DNA of 42,521 bases from Actinomycetes bacterium (GCA_023404955.1 JAEXZY010000006.1:1-42521); one strand, 5' to 3'. Positions 16,235-25,371 are shown, counted from the stretch's first letter. Made by a program: numbers and translations. The notes: generated by a model from the letters alone, not told the origin.

Positions 16235-17821
16235 ATGCACCACGACGACCTCGGCGCCGTCATAGCCAGGGCCCGCAGTCACAGCCTCGCCGACATCCCC
16301 CGTCGCTCGGCGCGCAAGCAGCCCGACAAGACCGCCATCATCGACGGCGACGTCGTACTGTCCTTCGCCGACTTCGATCGCACGGTCGATCGGGCCGCGG
16401 CCGCGTTGCGCGACAACGGACTACGCCCCGGCGACCGGCTGGCCTTGCTGTCGCGCAACTGCTGGCAGTACGCCGTGCTGGCCTTCGCCACCGCCCGCGC
16501 CGGTGTGGTCTTGGTCCCGATCAACTTCATGCTCACCGCCGAGGAGATCAGCTACATTCTCGGCCATTGCAACGCCCGCGGATTCATCGTCGAAGCCGAT
16601 CTCGTCCCCGTCGCCGCACAGGCCATGGCCGCCGTCCCCACGCTCGGCTGCCGCGCGGCACTCGTGCACCCGGGACAGGTGTGCCCGCCGGACTGGCCGG
16701 ATTTCGCCGACTGGCTCCACACCTCCAGCGCCCCGCCGGACTGCCACCTCGACGACGACCAGCTGCTCCGGATCATGTACACCAGCGGCACCGAGTCGCG
16801 CCCCAAAGGCGTGATGCACAGCAGCCGCAGCCTGATGTGGCAGTACATCAGCACCATCGTCGCCGGATCGATGTCCGGAGACGACGTCGAGGCCCACTCT
16901 CTGCCGCTCTACCACTGCGCACAGCTGGACAACTTCCTGGCCACCGACGTCTACCTCGGCGCGACGAGCATCATCCTGCCGCGTCCCGAACCCGAGCTGG
17001 TGCTGCGCACCATCGAGCGCTACGGCGTCACGAACTACTTTGCGCCACCCACTGTCTGGATCAGCTTGCTGCGCAGCCCGGCTTTCGACGAGATGGACCT
17101 GTCCAGCCTGCGCAAGGGGTACTACGGCGCGTCGCCGATGCCCACCGAGATCCTCCATGAGATGCGCGAGCGCCTGCCGCAGCTGCGGTTGTGGAACTTC
17201 TACGGCCAGACCGAGATGGCGCCGCTGGCCTCCGCGCTGGGCCCCGCCGAACAAGACGCCCACGCCGGGGCGGCGGGACGTCCGGTGGTCAACGTCGAAA
17301 CCGTCATTCTGGACGAAGCCGACACACCGGTGGCGGCCGGTGTCGTCGGCGAGATCGCCCACCGCAGTCCCCACCTGATGCTCGGCTATCTCGACGACGA
17401 GGAGAAGACGGCACAGGCGCTCTCCGGAGGCTGGTTTCATTCCGGCGATCTGGGCTTCTACGACGAACATGGGCTGCTGCACGTAGTGGACCGAAAGAAG
17501 GACATGATCAAGACCGGCGGAGAGAACGTCGCCAGCCGCGAAGTCGAAGAAGTCTTGTACCGTCACAACGGCATTCAGGAGGCAGCCGTGTTCGCGCTGC
17601 CGCATCCGCTGTGGGTGGAAGCGGTCGCCGCGGCGGTCGTCCCTCGCGCGGATTGCGAGCTGACCGAAGACGAGGTCGTGGCACACTGCCGCGAGCACCT
17701 GGCCGGCTTCAAGACACCGAAGCAGGTGTTCTTCGTCGACGCCCTGCCGAAGAACCCCAGCGGAAAGCTGCTCAAACGCGATCTGCGGCAACGGTTCACC
17801 CTTCACACCGCCAACAACTGA
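16235..17821 (+). CDS. acyl-CoA synthetase / AMP-dependent ligase (FadD-like)
   Basis: A 528-residue ANL-superfamily adenylating enzyme. It has the P-loop YTSGTESRPKGVMHS, LWNFYGQTEM (A5-type motif), WFHSGDLGFYDEHGLLHVVDRKKDMIKTGGENV (hinge and A8) and a C-terminal PKNPSGKLLKRDL with the catalytic Lys. It activates a carboxylic acid to its CoA thioester via an acyl-AMP. The P-loop reads TSGTESRPKG, where most relatives have TSGTTGxPKG; the Ser/Thr-Gly-Thr and Lys are kept. The ATG at 16235 was chosen because of the nearby -10 element and because upstream codons run into the divergent promoter. It is the first gene of a six-gene beta-oxidation operon ending at 23319. The substrate is not readable; a steroid-derived or cyclic acid is inferred from the context. 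Confidence 0.94.
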   Translation: MHHDDLGAVIARARSHSLADIPRRSARKQPDKTAIIDGDVVLSFADFDRTVDRAAAALRDNGLRPGDRLALLSRNCWQYAVLAFATARAGVVLVPINFMLTAEEISYILGHCNARGFIVEADLVPVAAQAMAAVPTLGCRAALVHPGQVCPPDWPDFADWLHTSSAPPDCHLDDDQLLRIMYTSGTESRPKGVMHSSRSLMWQYISTIVAGSMSGDDVEAHSLPLYHCAQLDNFLATDVYLGATSIILPRPEPELVLRTIERYGVTNYFAPPTVWISLLRSPAFDEMDLSSLRKGYYGASPMPTEILHEMRERLPQLRLWNFYGQTEMAPLASALGPAEQDAHAGAAGRPVVNVETVILDEADTPVAAGVVGEIAHRSPHLMLGYLDDEEKTAQALSGGWFHSGDLGFYDEHGLLHVVDRKKDMIKTGGENVASREVEEVLYRHNGIQEAAVFALPHPLWVEAVAAAVVPRADCELTEDEVVAHCREHLAGFKTPKQVFFVDALPKNPSGKLLKRDLRQRFTLHTANN

Positions 17822-17835
17822 AAGGCCATATCAGC

Positions 17836-18957
17836 GTGTACACCGGCCGTATCGCCCGTTTCGACGAACCCGGCACACCCTTCACCCTCGATACCGTGAC
17901 GCTGCCGGAGGTCGGCGCGGGACAGGTCCTCATCCGCGTGTTGCGCGCGAACATCTGCGGATCCGACGTGCACGCCTGGCACGGCACATTCGCCACCCGT
18001 GGGCTCGGTGGCCAACTGCCCACCGTGCTCGGCCACGAGATGGTCGGTGCCGTCGAAGCGCTCGGCGAGGGGGCGCACACCGACTCCAACGGCGTTCCCC
18101 TGAGTCCCGGTGTCCGGGTGGTGTTTCCGTATTTCTACAGTTGCCACACCTGTCGCAACTGCCTGGCGGGGCGGCGCAACGCCTGCTTGAACCTCACGAT
18201 GGCCATGCTCGGACGCGCCGACGAACCGCCCTACTTCGTCGGCGGCTACGCCGACTACTACCTTCTGCCCGCGGGCGCGGTGATCTACACCGTGCCTGAC
18301 AGTGTCGGCGACGACATCGCCGCCGGCGCCAATTGCGCTCTGTCGCAAGTCATGTACGGCCTCGAACGGGTGGACATGGCACTCGGGGAGCACGTCGTGG
18401 TGCAAGGCGCCGGTGCACTCGGGCTCTACGCCATCGCCGTGGCGAAGGCACGGGGCGCCGCGCAGGTCATCGCCATCGACGCCGTCCCCGAACGGCTCGA
18501 ACTGGCCGCCGCGTTCGGAGCCGACACCGTGATCGACCTGAACGCGGTGCCCACGCCCCGGGACCGCGCGAAGGCGGTACGCAAACTCACCGGAGGGCAC
18601 GGCGCCGACGTGGTCGTCGAAGTCGTCGGCCACCCGGCGGCCATCGAGGAAGGCCTGCAGATGCTCGGTCAGTTCGGTCGCTACGTCGAGATCGGCAACA
18701 TCAACATGGGGCAGACCTTTGCATTCGACCCGTCCCGGTTCGTGTTCTCCAACAAGACCATGGTCGGAGTGTCGCTCTACGACCCGGCGGTTCTGTCCCG
18801 AGCCCTGACGTTCCTCGAACGCCATCAACACCAGTTGCCGCTGCATCGACTCGCCGCGGCGTGCTACCCGCTGGCCGACATCAACGCCGCATTCGCTGCC
18901 GCCGACGGCAAGCGCGACGTCCGCGCCAGCATCGTCCCCCACCCGACAGGAAGATGA
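17836..18957 (+). CDS. zinc-dependent medium-chain alcohol dehydrogenase
   Basis: A 373-residue MDR-family dehydrogenase. Catalytic zinc ligands are Cys41 (ICGSDVH), His67 and Glu68 (GHEMVGAVE); the structural zinc site is Cys103, Cys106, Cys109 and Cys117 (SCHTCRNCLAGRRNAC). The NAD motif GAGALG lies near 194-199. It would oxidise an alcohol to an aldehyde or ketone with NAD. The GTG at 17836 has TGAAAGG ending about ten bases upstream and directly follows the ligase stop (14 bp). The stop overlaps the following region by which the aldehyde dehydrogenase starts 2 bp later, which supports sequential oxidation of alcohol to acid. It would logically precede the acyl-CoA ligase step. Confidence 0.93.
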   Translation: MYTGRIARFDEPGTPFTLDTVTLPEVGAGQVLIRVLRANICGSDVHAWHGTFATRGLGGQLPTVLGHEMVGAVEALGEGAHTDSNGVPLSPGVRVVFPYFYSCHTCRNCLAGRRNACLNLTMAMLGRADEPPYFVGGYADYYLLPAGAVIYTVPDSVGDDIAAGANCALSQVMYGLERVDMALGEHVVVQGAGALGLYAIAVAKARGAAQVIAIDAVPERLELAAAFGADTVIDLNAVPTPRDRAKAVRKLTGGHGADVVVEVVGHPAAIEEGLQMLGQFGRYVEIGNINMGQTFAFDPSRFVFSNKTMVGVSLYDPAVLSRALTFLERHQHQLPLHRLAAACYPLADINAAFAAADGKRDVRASIVPHPTGR

Positions 18958-18959
18958 CC

Positions 18960-20384
18960 ATGCCCACCTACGAGCGCCCCCTGCTGTTCATCGACGGCCA
19001 GTGGGTCACACCGTCCGGCGACGGCATCATCGACGTCGTCGATCCGGCCACCGAGAACGTGATCGGTCACGTTCCGGCCGGCACCGCCGATGACGTCGAT
19101 GCCGCGGTCGCGGCGGCGCGTCGCGCATTCGACCCCACCATCTCCGTCGCCGAGCGTCGCGACCGCCTACACCGGGTGATCGACGCACTCGAGAAGCGCC
19201 TGCCCGACATCGCCGAGCTGATCACTGCCGAGATGGGCGCGCCCGTCCGCATCGCGCAGACCGTCCAGACGCAGGTGCCGCTGGCGGTGGCCAAGGGCAT
19301 CGCCGACGTCGTCGACACCTTCGAATTCGAAGAGCGCATGGGTAATTCGCTGATCCTGCGCGAGCCGTACGGCGTCGTCGCGGCGATCACCCCGTGGAAC
19401 TATCCGCTGTACCAGGTGGTGGCCAAGGTGGTCCCGGCGATCGCCGCCGGGTGCACCGTGGTGCTCAAGCCCAGCAACGACGCGCCGCTGTCGGTCTTCG
19501 AATTCGTCGAAGCCTGTCAGGACGCCGGACTGCCCCCGGGGGTGCTCAACGTCGTCTCCGGCCCCGGCCGCGTGATCGGCGAGCGCATGGCCAGCCATCC
19601 CGACGTCGATTTCGTGTCCTTCACCGGCAGCACCGAGGTGGGCGCCCGGGTCGGTGAACTCGCCGGCCAATCGGTCACCAAGGTGGCATTGGAGCTGGGC
19701 GGCAAGTCGGCCAACGTCATTCTCGACGGCGCCGATCTGGCGACCGCGGTCAAGGTCGGGGTCGGGAACGCGTTCCTCAACGGCGGTCAGACCTGCATGG
19801 CGTGGACCCGGATGGTGGTGCCCCAGTCCCGGTACGGGGAGGCGCTGGACCTCATCGAGGCCGCCGTGTCCCGGTACACCGTGGGCGATCCGTGGGATCC
19901 GGCGACACGTATCGGCCCGTCGGCGTCACGCTCGCAGTTCGAGACGGTCCGCGGTTTCATCGAGCGGGCAGAGCGGGACGGGGCGCGGCTGCTCGTCGGG
20001 GGCGCCGACCGGGTGCGCGACGTCGGGTTCTTCGTGGCACCCACGGTGTTCGCCGATGTCGACCCGGTCTCCGAACTCGGCCAGGAAGAAGTGTTCGGTC
20101 CCGTACTGGCGGTCATCCCCTACACCGATCGCGACGACGCCCTGCGCATCGCGAACGCCACCCCGTACGGACTCTCGGGCGCGGTGTGGGCCGCCGATGA
20201 CGACACCGCGATCGCGTTCGCCCGAGGTGTGCAGACCGGCCAACTCGACATCAACGGCGGTGCCTACAATCCGGTCGCGCCCTTCGGGGGATACAAGAAG
20301 TCGGGCATCGGCCGCGAATTGGGTCGCTTCGGTTTCGAGGAATACCTGCAGACCAAATCCCTCCAATTGAACGGGCACCGATGA
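18960..20384 (+). CDS. NAD-dependent aldehyde dehydrogenase
   Basis: A 474-residue ALDH-superfamily enzyme with Asn147 (TPWNYP), the FTGSTEVG cofactor motif (221-228), general base Glu245 (LELGGKS) and nucleophile Cys279 (NGGQTCM). The C-terminus has PFGGYKKSGIGRELG. Standard length. It converts an aldehyde to a carboxylic acid, presumably the product of the adjacent alcohol dehydrogenase. Two candidate ATGs lie at 18954 and 18960; I prefer 18960 because the AGGAAG at 18948-18953 is at proper distance from it and too close to the first. Its stop overlaps the crotonase start (ATGA). Confidence 0.95.
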   Translation: MPTYERPLLFIDGQWVTPSGDGIIDVVDPATENVIGHVPAGTADDVDAAVAAARRAFDPTISVAERRDRLHRVIDALEKRLPDIAELITAEMGAPVRIAQTVQTQVPLAVAKGIADVVDTFEFEERMGNSLILREPYGVVAAITPWNYPLYQVVAKVVPAIAAGCTVVLKPSNDAPLSVFEFVEACQDAGLPPGVLNVVSGPGRVIGERMASHPDVDFVSFTGSTEVGARVGELAGQSVTKVALELGGKSANVILDGADLATAVKVGVGNAFLNGGQTCMAWTRMVVPQSRYGEALDLIEAAVSRYTVGDPWDPATRIGPSASRSQFETVRGFIERAERDGARLLVGGADRVRDVGFFVAPTVFADVDPVSELGQEEVFGPVLAVIPYTDRDDALRIANATPYGLSGAVWAADDDTAIAFARGVQTGQLDINGGAYNPVAPFGGYKKSGIGRELGRFGFEEYLQTKSLQLNGHR

Positions 20385-21157
20385 GCGCCCCGCTGCGCGT
20401 GGACACCGACGGACCGGTGCAGGTGTGGACCATCGACGCGCCGGACGTGGGCAATGCCATCACCGGACCGGACGTCATCGCCGGATTCGAGACACTCGTC
20501 GATGCGGCCAACCGGGACAACGCCATTCGCGCGGTCATCCTCACCGGTGCCGGCAAGATCTTCTCCGCCGGCGGGAACGTCAAGGAGATGGCCGATCGTC
20601 AGGGCATGTTCGGCCTCGCCCCGATCGACCAGCGCCGCGCCTACGTCGACGGAATCCAGCGCATCCCGCGGGCCCTCGCGCGCCTCGAGGTGCCGCTCAT
20701 CGCCGCGGTCAACGGGGCCGCCATCGGCGCGGGCTGCGATCTGGCCATGATGTGCGACATCCGGATTGCCTCGCAGCGCGCATCGTTCGCCGAGAGCTTC
20801 GTCACCCTCGGCCTCATTCCCGGTGACGGCGGCACCTGGTTCCTGCCGCGCGCCATCGGGTATGCCCGCGCCGCGGAGCTGACGTTCACCGGCGAACGCA
20901 TCGACGCCGACACCGCCCTGGAGTGGGGCCTGGTCAGCCGCGTCGTCGCGGCCGACGAACTTCTCGCGGCGGCACGGGGATTGGCGGATCGCATCGCCGT
21001 CAACCCGCCGCACGCGCTGCGGATGGCCAAACGGCTGCTCCAGGAATCGGTGAGCGGGTCGCTGGAATCGACCCTGGCCATGGCCGCGGCGATGCAGCCG
21101 CTGGCCCACCATGACGCCGAACACGAACGGCGCATCGCGAAGTGGAGGACGTCATGA
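20381..21157 (+). CDS. enoyl-CoA hydratase/isomerase (crotonase) family protein
   Basis: A 258-residue crotonase. The oxyanion-hole segments are FSAGGNVKEM (61-70) and NGAAIGAGCDLAMMCDIRIA (111-130). The two glutamates that serve hydration in rat enoyl-CoA hydratase appear changed: the first aligns with Asp120 and the second with Phe140 in AESFVTLGLIPGDGGTW. The enzyme may therefore be an isomerase, a ring hydrolase or a hydratase of a less usual class; this alignment was done by eye. It starts in an ATGA overlap with the aldehyde dehydrogenase and ends in one with the acyl-CoA dehydrogenase, so the operon is tightly coupled. Confidence 0.92.
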   Translation: MSAPLRVDTDGPVQVWTIDAPDVGNAITGPDVIAGFETLVDAANRDNAIRAVILTGAGKIFSAGGNVKEMADRQGMFGLAPIDQRRAYVDGIQRIPRALARLEVPLIAAVNGAAIGAGCDLAMMCDIRIASQRASFAESFVTLGLIPGDGGTWFLPRAIGYARAAELTFTGERIDADTALEWGLVSRVVAADELLAAARGLADRIAVNPPHALRMAKRLLQESVSGSLESTLAMAAAMQPLAHHDAEHERRIAKWRTS

Positions 21158-22264
21158 CGTCGTCAGGCCTGCGCGCCGAGGTCCGCGCCTTCCTGGCCGA
21201 GCAGCTCGCCGCCGGAGCCTTCGCGCCATCGGTGGATTCGTGGTTGTGCGGGTGGGACGAAGCGTTCACCGCAGCCCTGGCACGACGCGGGTGGCTGGGG
21301 ATGACGGTGCCCCGGCACTACGGCGGCCACGGCCGGAGCTTCGGTGAGCGCTTCGTCGTCACCGAAGAGCTACTGGCCGCCGGCGCACCGGTGGCCGCAC
21401 ATTGGATCGCCGACCGGCAGATCGTGCCGTCATTACTCAAATACGGTACGGAAGAACAGAAGTCGCACTTCCTGCCGAAAAATTATGGCGGGTGAGTGTT
21501 TCTTCGCCATCGGCATGAGCGAACCCGACTCCGGCTCGGACCTGGCCAGCGTCCGCACCCGCGCCGTGCCCACCGACGGTGGCTGGTCACTCGCAGGCAC
21601 CAAGGTGTGGACCTCGGGCGCGCATCACGCGCACGCTTTCATCGTGCTGGCCCGCACGGCGCCGGTGGACCCGGCGCACCGCCACGCCGGACTCAGCCAG
21701 TTCATCGTCGACCTCCGCAGTCCCGGGGTCGAGGTGCGTCCGATCGTGTCGATGAACGGCAACCATCACTTCAACGAGGTCATCCTCGATGACGTCTTCG
21801 TCCCCGAGTCCCGGGTGTTCGGCGAGATCGGCAGCGGCTGGGAGCAGGTGACCTCCGAGCTCGGCTTCGAGCGCAGCGGGCCGGAACGGTTTCTCTCCAC
21901 CTTCCCCCTGCTCGCCGCGGCCATCGACTCTCCCGCTGTACCGCCGGTGGGCACCGATGCCGCGTGGGGGCAGCTCGTGGCACGCGTCAGTGCGCTGCAC
22001 CACATGTCCACTGCCGTCGCCGACGCGTTGCAGCGGGGTGAGAACGCCGACGTCCCTGCTGCGGTGGTCAAGGTCCTGGGCACCACCACCGAGGGCGATA
22101 TCGCCGACTTCGCCGCCCACTCTTTCGGAGACGAGGCGGCAGCTGACCGGCTGTGGGAGGAGTTAGTGGTCGACGCCGCTGACCAACGGCCCGGCTTCAC
22201 CCTGCGCGGCGGGACCAACGAAGTGATGCGCGGCGTGATCGCCCGCGGATTGGGATTGCGATGA
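21154..22264 (+). pseudogene. acyl-CoA dehydrogenase, interrupted by a +1 frameshift in an A5 run
   Basis: From the ATG at 21154 (GGAGGA site, ATGA overlap with the crotonase gene) the frame encodes about 114 residues of the acyl-CoA dehydrogenase N-terminus, up to EEQKSHFLPKNYGG and a stop at 21493-21495. The remainder, IMAGECFFAIGMSEPDSGSD to GGTNEVMRGVIARGLGLR, continues in the next frame to 22264. Removing one A from the run at 21478-21482 joins the halves into FLPKIMAGECFFAIGMSEP and gives a normal 369-residue FadE. The C-terminal part is otherwise intact and has no further damage. So this is either a recent mutation, a sequencing error in a homopolymer, or less likely a recoding site. 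An ATG at 21485 could restart translation of the second part. Confidence 0.85.
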
Positions 22265-23319
22265 CCATCACTGCACCACAACAGGTTCCGTCGGCGGTCG
22301 ATCCTGAGCTCGCCGCGATGATCGACGGGGTCCTCGCGGACTACCGCGCCACGGCTGTGCCCACGGGTGCCGGCGGACGCAGACAATGCGACCGCGACCT
22401 CTGGCGGCAGCTCGATTCGTTGGGGTTGGTACGCCTGACCGGGGACGAGCGCGACGGCGGGAGCGGCGCAGGCTGGGCCGAGGCCGCTGAGCTGATCACC
22501 GCCGCCGTCCGGCACGGCGTTCACCTCCCGCTGGCCGAGCATGACCTCCTGGCCTGCTGGCTGATCGACAGCGTGTCCGGGCCCGCCGACGGGGCGGTGC
22601 ACACCGTTTGTCAGCTGCCGCGGGGCGCGCGCACCGGCGTGGCGCCGTGGGCCGGAGAGGTCGACCGGCTAGCGGTCCTGTGGGACAGCGGCGACGGACA
22701 TCGACTGGCCCAGGTCGACGCCGCGGACGTTCACATCGACCCAGGCGCCAACGCGATCGGGGAGCCGCGCGATCGCGTGTCAGTGGACCTGTCGACGCTG
22801 ACGGGTGTTCCGGTACCGCCGGACGTGGTCAGCGTGGTCGCCCGCAAATCCGCCATGGTGCGGGCCCTGCAGGTGTGTGCGGCGCTCGACCACGCGGTGG
22901 CTTCCTCGATCGAGCACGCGGCGTCGCGGGTTCAGTTCGGCCGACCGCTCGCGAAGTTCCAAGCCATCCAGAATCTCATCGCCGACGCCGCCGCCGAGGC
23001 TGCTCTGGCCCGCATCGCCACGCAGGCGGCTCTGCACACAGCGATCGACAGTGGTTGGGCAGCAACCTGTCTCGACTTCCAGGTTGCTGTCGCCAGGTCG
23101 TGCGCGGGACAGGCAGCACTGGTGGTGACGCGCAACGCCCATCAGGTGCACGGCGCGATGGGCACCACCTTCGAGCATCGGCTGCACGAATACACGCGCG
23201 GCGCGCTGGCATGGCGCTCGGAGTTCGGCTCCGCACGATTCTGGGACCTGCGGGTCGCCGCGCAGGCCAGTGCGCAGGGAAGTGCGGGTCTGTGGGAGAT
23301 CATCACCGCAGGAGCATGA
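22261..23319 (+). CDS. acyl-CoA dehydrogenase-like protein (FadE, probable partner subunit)
   Basis: A 352-residue acyl-CoA dehydrogenase-fold protein. The N-terminal domain is short and diverged (QLDSLGLVRLTGDERDGG); the C-terminal helical domain keeps VQFGRPLAKFQAIQNLIAD and HQVHGAMGTTFEHRLHEY. In actinobacterial steroid degradation such short FadE proteins pair with an adjacent longer one as an alpha2beta2 enzyme (for example ChsE1-ChsE2), one subunit bearing the catalytic Glu. Its ATG overlaps the stop of the frameshifted fadE (ATGA), which fits a heteromeric pair. If the first gene is truly broken, this subunit would lack its partner. Last gene of the ligase operon. Confidence 0.9.
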   Translation: MTITAPQQVPSAVDPELAAMIDGVLADYRATAVPTGAGGRRQCDRDLWRQLDSLGLVRLTGDERDGGSGAGWAEAAELITAAVRHGVHLPLAEHDLLACWLIDSVSGPADGAVHTVCQLPRGARTGVAPWAGEVDRLAVLWDSGDGHRLAQVDAADVHIDPGANAIGEPRDRVSVDLSTLTGVPVPPDVVSVVARKSAMVRALQVCAALDHAVASSIEHAASRVQFGRPLAKFQAIQNLIADAAAEAALARIATQAALHTAIDSGWAATCLDFQVAVARSCAGQAALVVTRNAHQVHGAMGTTFEHRLHEYTRGALAWRSEFGSARFWDLRVAAQASAQGSAGLWEIITAGA

Positions 23320-23374
23320 TTCACCGGCCGGGACGTTCGCCCTTACTGACCCACCGCCCCCGACCGGTTGTGCA

Positions 23375-24661
23375 TCACACGATGGTGAGCGCGACGGTTT
23401 GCACCGGGTCCCCGTTGTAGCGGGTGAACAGCTTGGCGAGATTGAACCGCCCGTCGGTGACGAGCACGCGGAAGCTGTCGGCACCTCCGCCGGCTGCGAG
23501 GAACGCCGGGTCGGCCTGATACGAGAACGTGCCGGTGACCTCATCGATGGTCACCGTGCCATTGCGCGGCTTGCGGACCACGATGTAGCGGACCTCTGGA
23601 CGCACGACCTCGCCGGTGAGCACACCGACTGCTGTGCCGTCTGCGTTGAGCGCGCTCTCACTGATCACCGTCCCCTCCACGCCTTTCAGATCGCCCGTTC
23701 CGAGGTCGGAATTCAGTGTCGCCACGGACTTCTCGCTCGTGCCGTCGGCGGACAGGTTGCCGACGAAGTCGAGCACGACGTCGCCGGTGCCGAGGCCGTC
23801 GATGGTGACCGTTCCGGTTTCCTTGCCCGCGTAGTAGGCCAGGGAGAAGTCCGGGTTCAGGTAGACCGTTGTGCTGTCCACGGCGGCGGGAGCGTTCCAG
23901 TTGTCTCCCGCACCACCACCGATGACCGCCGGGTTGGTGTAGGCCAGGGCGATCAGCCCAGGCACTTCATCACAACCGCAGGCGGCCGGCGATGGCGCAC
24001 CGGCCCGTACCGTCGACCGGATCTGCACGCGCGTTCCGAGCTCGTCGGGGTCGCGGGCGTCGAGGTCGCCGGTGATGGTCCCGTTGGGGCCCTGACGGTT
24101 GATCTGGACGTCGGTGACGACCGGTGCGGCATTGAACACGGTGCGCTGCAAGAAGGTCGCCACGGCCGCCAGGGGCTTGGGACGCTGACCTGCCGGCGGA
24201 GTGTCCACCGCCGCGCTCTCACGCTTCGGCGCGAAACCGAGACTCCGCCGTACCGGTGTGGCGTCGTCCTTCCCCGCGGACACGGCCTCGGAAGAGGTTG
24301 CGGTGCGGGCGGATCGCTCTGCACGCCTCTCCTTGAGTGAACCGGTCGCGCGGACGGCGTCACCTCTGCTCTGCTGACGGGCTTCCCGCGCTTTCGATGC
24401 CCGAGCGGGCCCCGTCGTGTCCCCACCAGAACGTGCCGCGGTCTGTGAGGTCGTCGATCGGCCTGCCGTCGAGGAGGACTCACCATCGTCGGCGGATGCC
24501 ACTCCGGTGGCCACCGACGTCATCATCCACGCCGATGCGGCGAATCCGGCTGCGATTCCGACTCCCTTGGCCACCGAGCGCACCTGCATGCGGTGCGACG
24601 GCTGAGGTGCCACGGTCGGTGGTCGCGCGGAATTCCGCGAGGGTGACGGCGCTACGTACAT
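23375..24661 (-). CDS. secreted Ig-like (VCBS/cadherin-type) repeat protein
   Basis: A 428-residue exported protein. A long basic N-region (about 30 residues) leads to a hydrophobic core GVGIAAGFAASAWMMTSVATGVASA and a likely signal-peptidase site before DDGE. Residues 60-170 are Ser/Thr/Arg/Ala-rich and probably unstructured. The C-terminal half has beta-sandwich features, ending in GTVTIDEVTGTFSYQADPAF with GADSFRVLVTDG, typical of bacterial Ig/VCBS-like domains of mycobacterial surface proteins. The start at 24661 is backed by AGGAAGG (24670-24676) eight bases upstream. Function unknown. It stands alone between two plus-strand operons and has no obvious catabolic role; surface attachment is an inference. 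Confidence 0.82.
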   Translation of the reverse strand: MYVAPSPSRNSARPPTVAPQPSHRMQVRSVAKGVGIAAGFAASAWMMTSVATGVASADDGESSSTAGRSTTSQTAARSGGDTTGPARASKAREARQQSRGDAVRATGSLKERRAERSARTATSSEAVSAGKDDATPVRRSLGFAPKRESAAVDTPPAGQRPKPLAAVATFLQRTVFNAAPVVTDVQINRQGPNGTITGDLDARDPDELGTRVQIRSTVRAGAPSPAACGCDEVPGLIALAYTNPAVIGGGAGDNWNAPAAVDSTTVYLNPDFSLAYYAGKETGTVTIDGLGTGDVVLDFVGNLSADGTSEKSVATLNSDLGTGDLKGVEGTVISESALNADGTAVGVLTGEVVRPEVRYIVVRKPRNGTVTIDEVTGTFSYQADPAFLAAGGGADSFRVLVTDGRFNLAKLFTRYNGDPVQTVALTIV

Positions 24662-24735
24662 GAGGATGACCTTCCTGGGACTGAGTTGTGAGACAGCCAG
24701 AGCGTGCCGACCGGGTGTGTCCTACGCCACACCGC

Positions 24736-24750
24736 GTCCCGATCACCGGA
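24736..24750 (+). repeat. 15-nt direct repeat, copy 1
   Basis: CGTCCCGATCACCGG. It differs by one base from the copy at 24807-24821. Both lie in the 206-bp divergent intergenic region between the secreted protein gene and the NTF2-fold gene, so they may bind a regulator. Confidence 0.45.
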
Positions 24751-24806
24751 CACACTCGTTCGCTGTCGTCGGTGACGTTCCGGCGCGACTGCTGCGCTCG
24801 TGACAA

Positions 24807-24821
24807 CGTCCCGCTCACCGG
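24807..24821 (+). repeat. 15-nt direct repeat, copy 2
   Basis: CGTCCCGCTCACCGG, 71 bp downstream of the first copy and 47 bp before the ATG at 24868. One mismatch at position 8. Confidence 0.45.
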
Positions 24822-24867
24822 TCACGGCGGCTCGGCGGTGCCGCGCATTCGGTTTGACTGACTCGCC

Positions 24868-25371
24868 ATGAGCAACGAGATCACGCTGGCGGAGGTCCAG
24901 GAGTTCATCGCCGGCTTCTGGTACCACTACGACGAGGGACACTTCGACGAGCTAGCGTCCCGCATCGGCGACGAGATGCAGTACCTGAGCCGGTCGCTGT
25001 CCGGGAACTGCCCGTTCGAGGACCTGCTGGCCGCCGAGCTGCACGGTGGCGAGGAAACGCTCGCCTGGCTCATCGAGCACCGCAGCGTCAACCCCTACCC
25101 GTGTCGGCACCACGCCACCAACATCTTTCGCACCGGCACCAGCACTGGCGCCGGGGGCGAGGTCACGCACGTCCGCTTCAACATGTTCGTCAACCAGATC
25201 ACCAACAACGTTCCCTTCGCCGTCTCGAGCGGCGTCGCAGATGTCGGCGTCCGCCGGGCAGGCGACCGTCTGGTGTTCACCTCGATGACGGTCATGCTCG
25301 ACGCCGACGACTCGATCCCCTTCTCCGAGCACGCCGCCAAGGCCACGTCGGCGAGCGCGCAGCCCGCGTGA
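24868..25371 (+). CDS. NTF2-fold (SnoaL-like) protein
   Basis: A 167-residue NTF2-superfamily protein. The N-terminal helix EVQEFIAGFWYHYDEGHFDELASRI is followed by RHHATNIF and a C-terminal sheet, the layout of SnoaL_4/ring-hydroxylating-dioxygenase beta-subunit-like proteins. It may be an isomerase, hydratase or binding protein for a polycyclic intermediate; catalytic residues are not assignable. It starts a five-gene plus-strand operon and overlaps the following SDR gene by GTGA. No clear Shine-Dalgarno precedes the ATG. A second protein of this superfamily (338-844) lies in the opposite arm of the cluster, also next to an SDR. Confidence 0.85.
   Translation: MSNEITLAEVQEFIAGFWYHYDEGHFDELASRIGDEMQYLSRSLSGNCPFEDLLAAELHGGEETLAWLIEHRSVNPYPCRHHATNIFRTGTSTGAGGEVTHVRFNMFVNQITNNVPFAVSSGVADVGVRRAGDRLVFTSMTVMLDADDSIPFSEHAAKATSASAQPA

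Noticed and set aside
16421..17806. A 461-codon open frame on the minus strand opposite the acyl-CoA ligase gene
   Set aside because: It has no family features and arises from the codon bias of the high-GC coding strand; the plus-strand frame has all ligase motifs.
23320..23374. An imperfect stem (CCGGCCGGG with CCCCCGACCGG) between the FadE and secreted protein genes
   Set aside because: It has a mismatch, a long loop and no T-run on either strand, so I do not call it a terminator.
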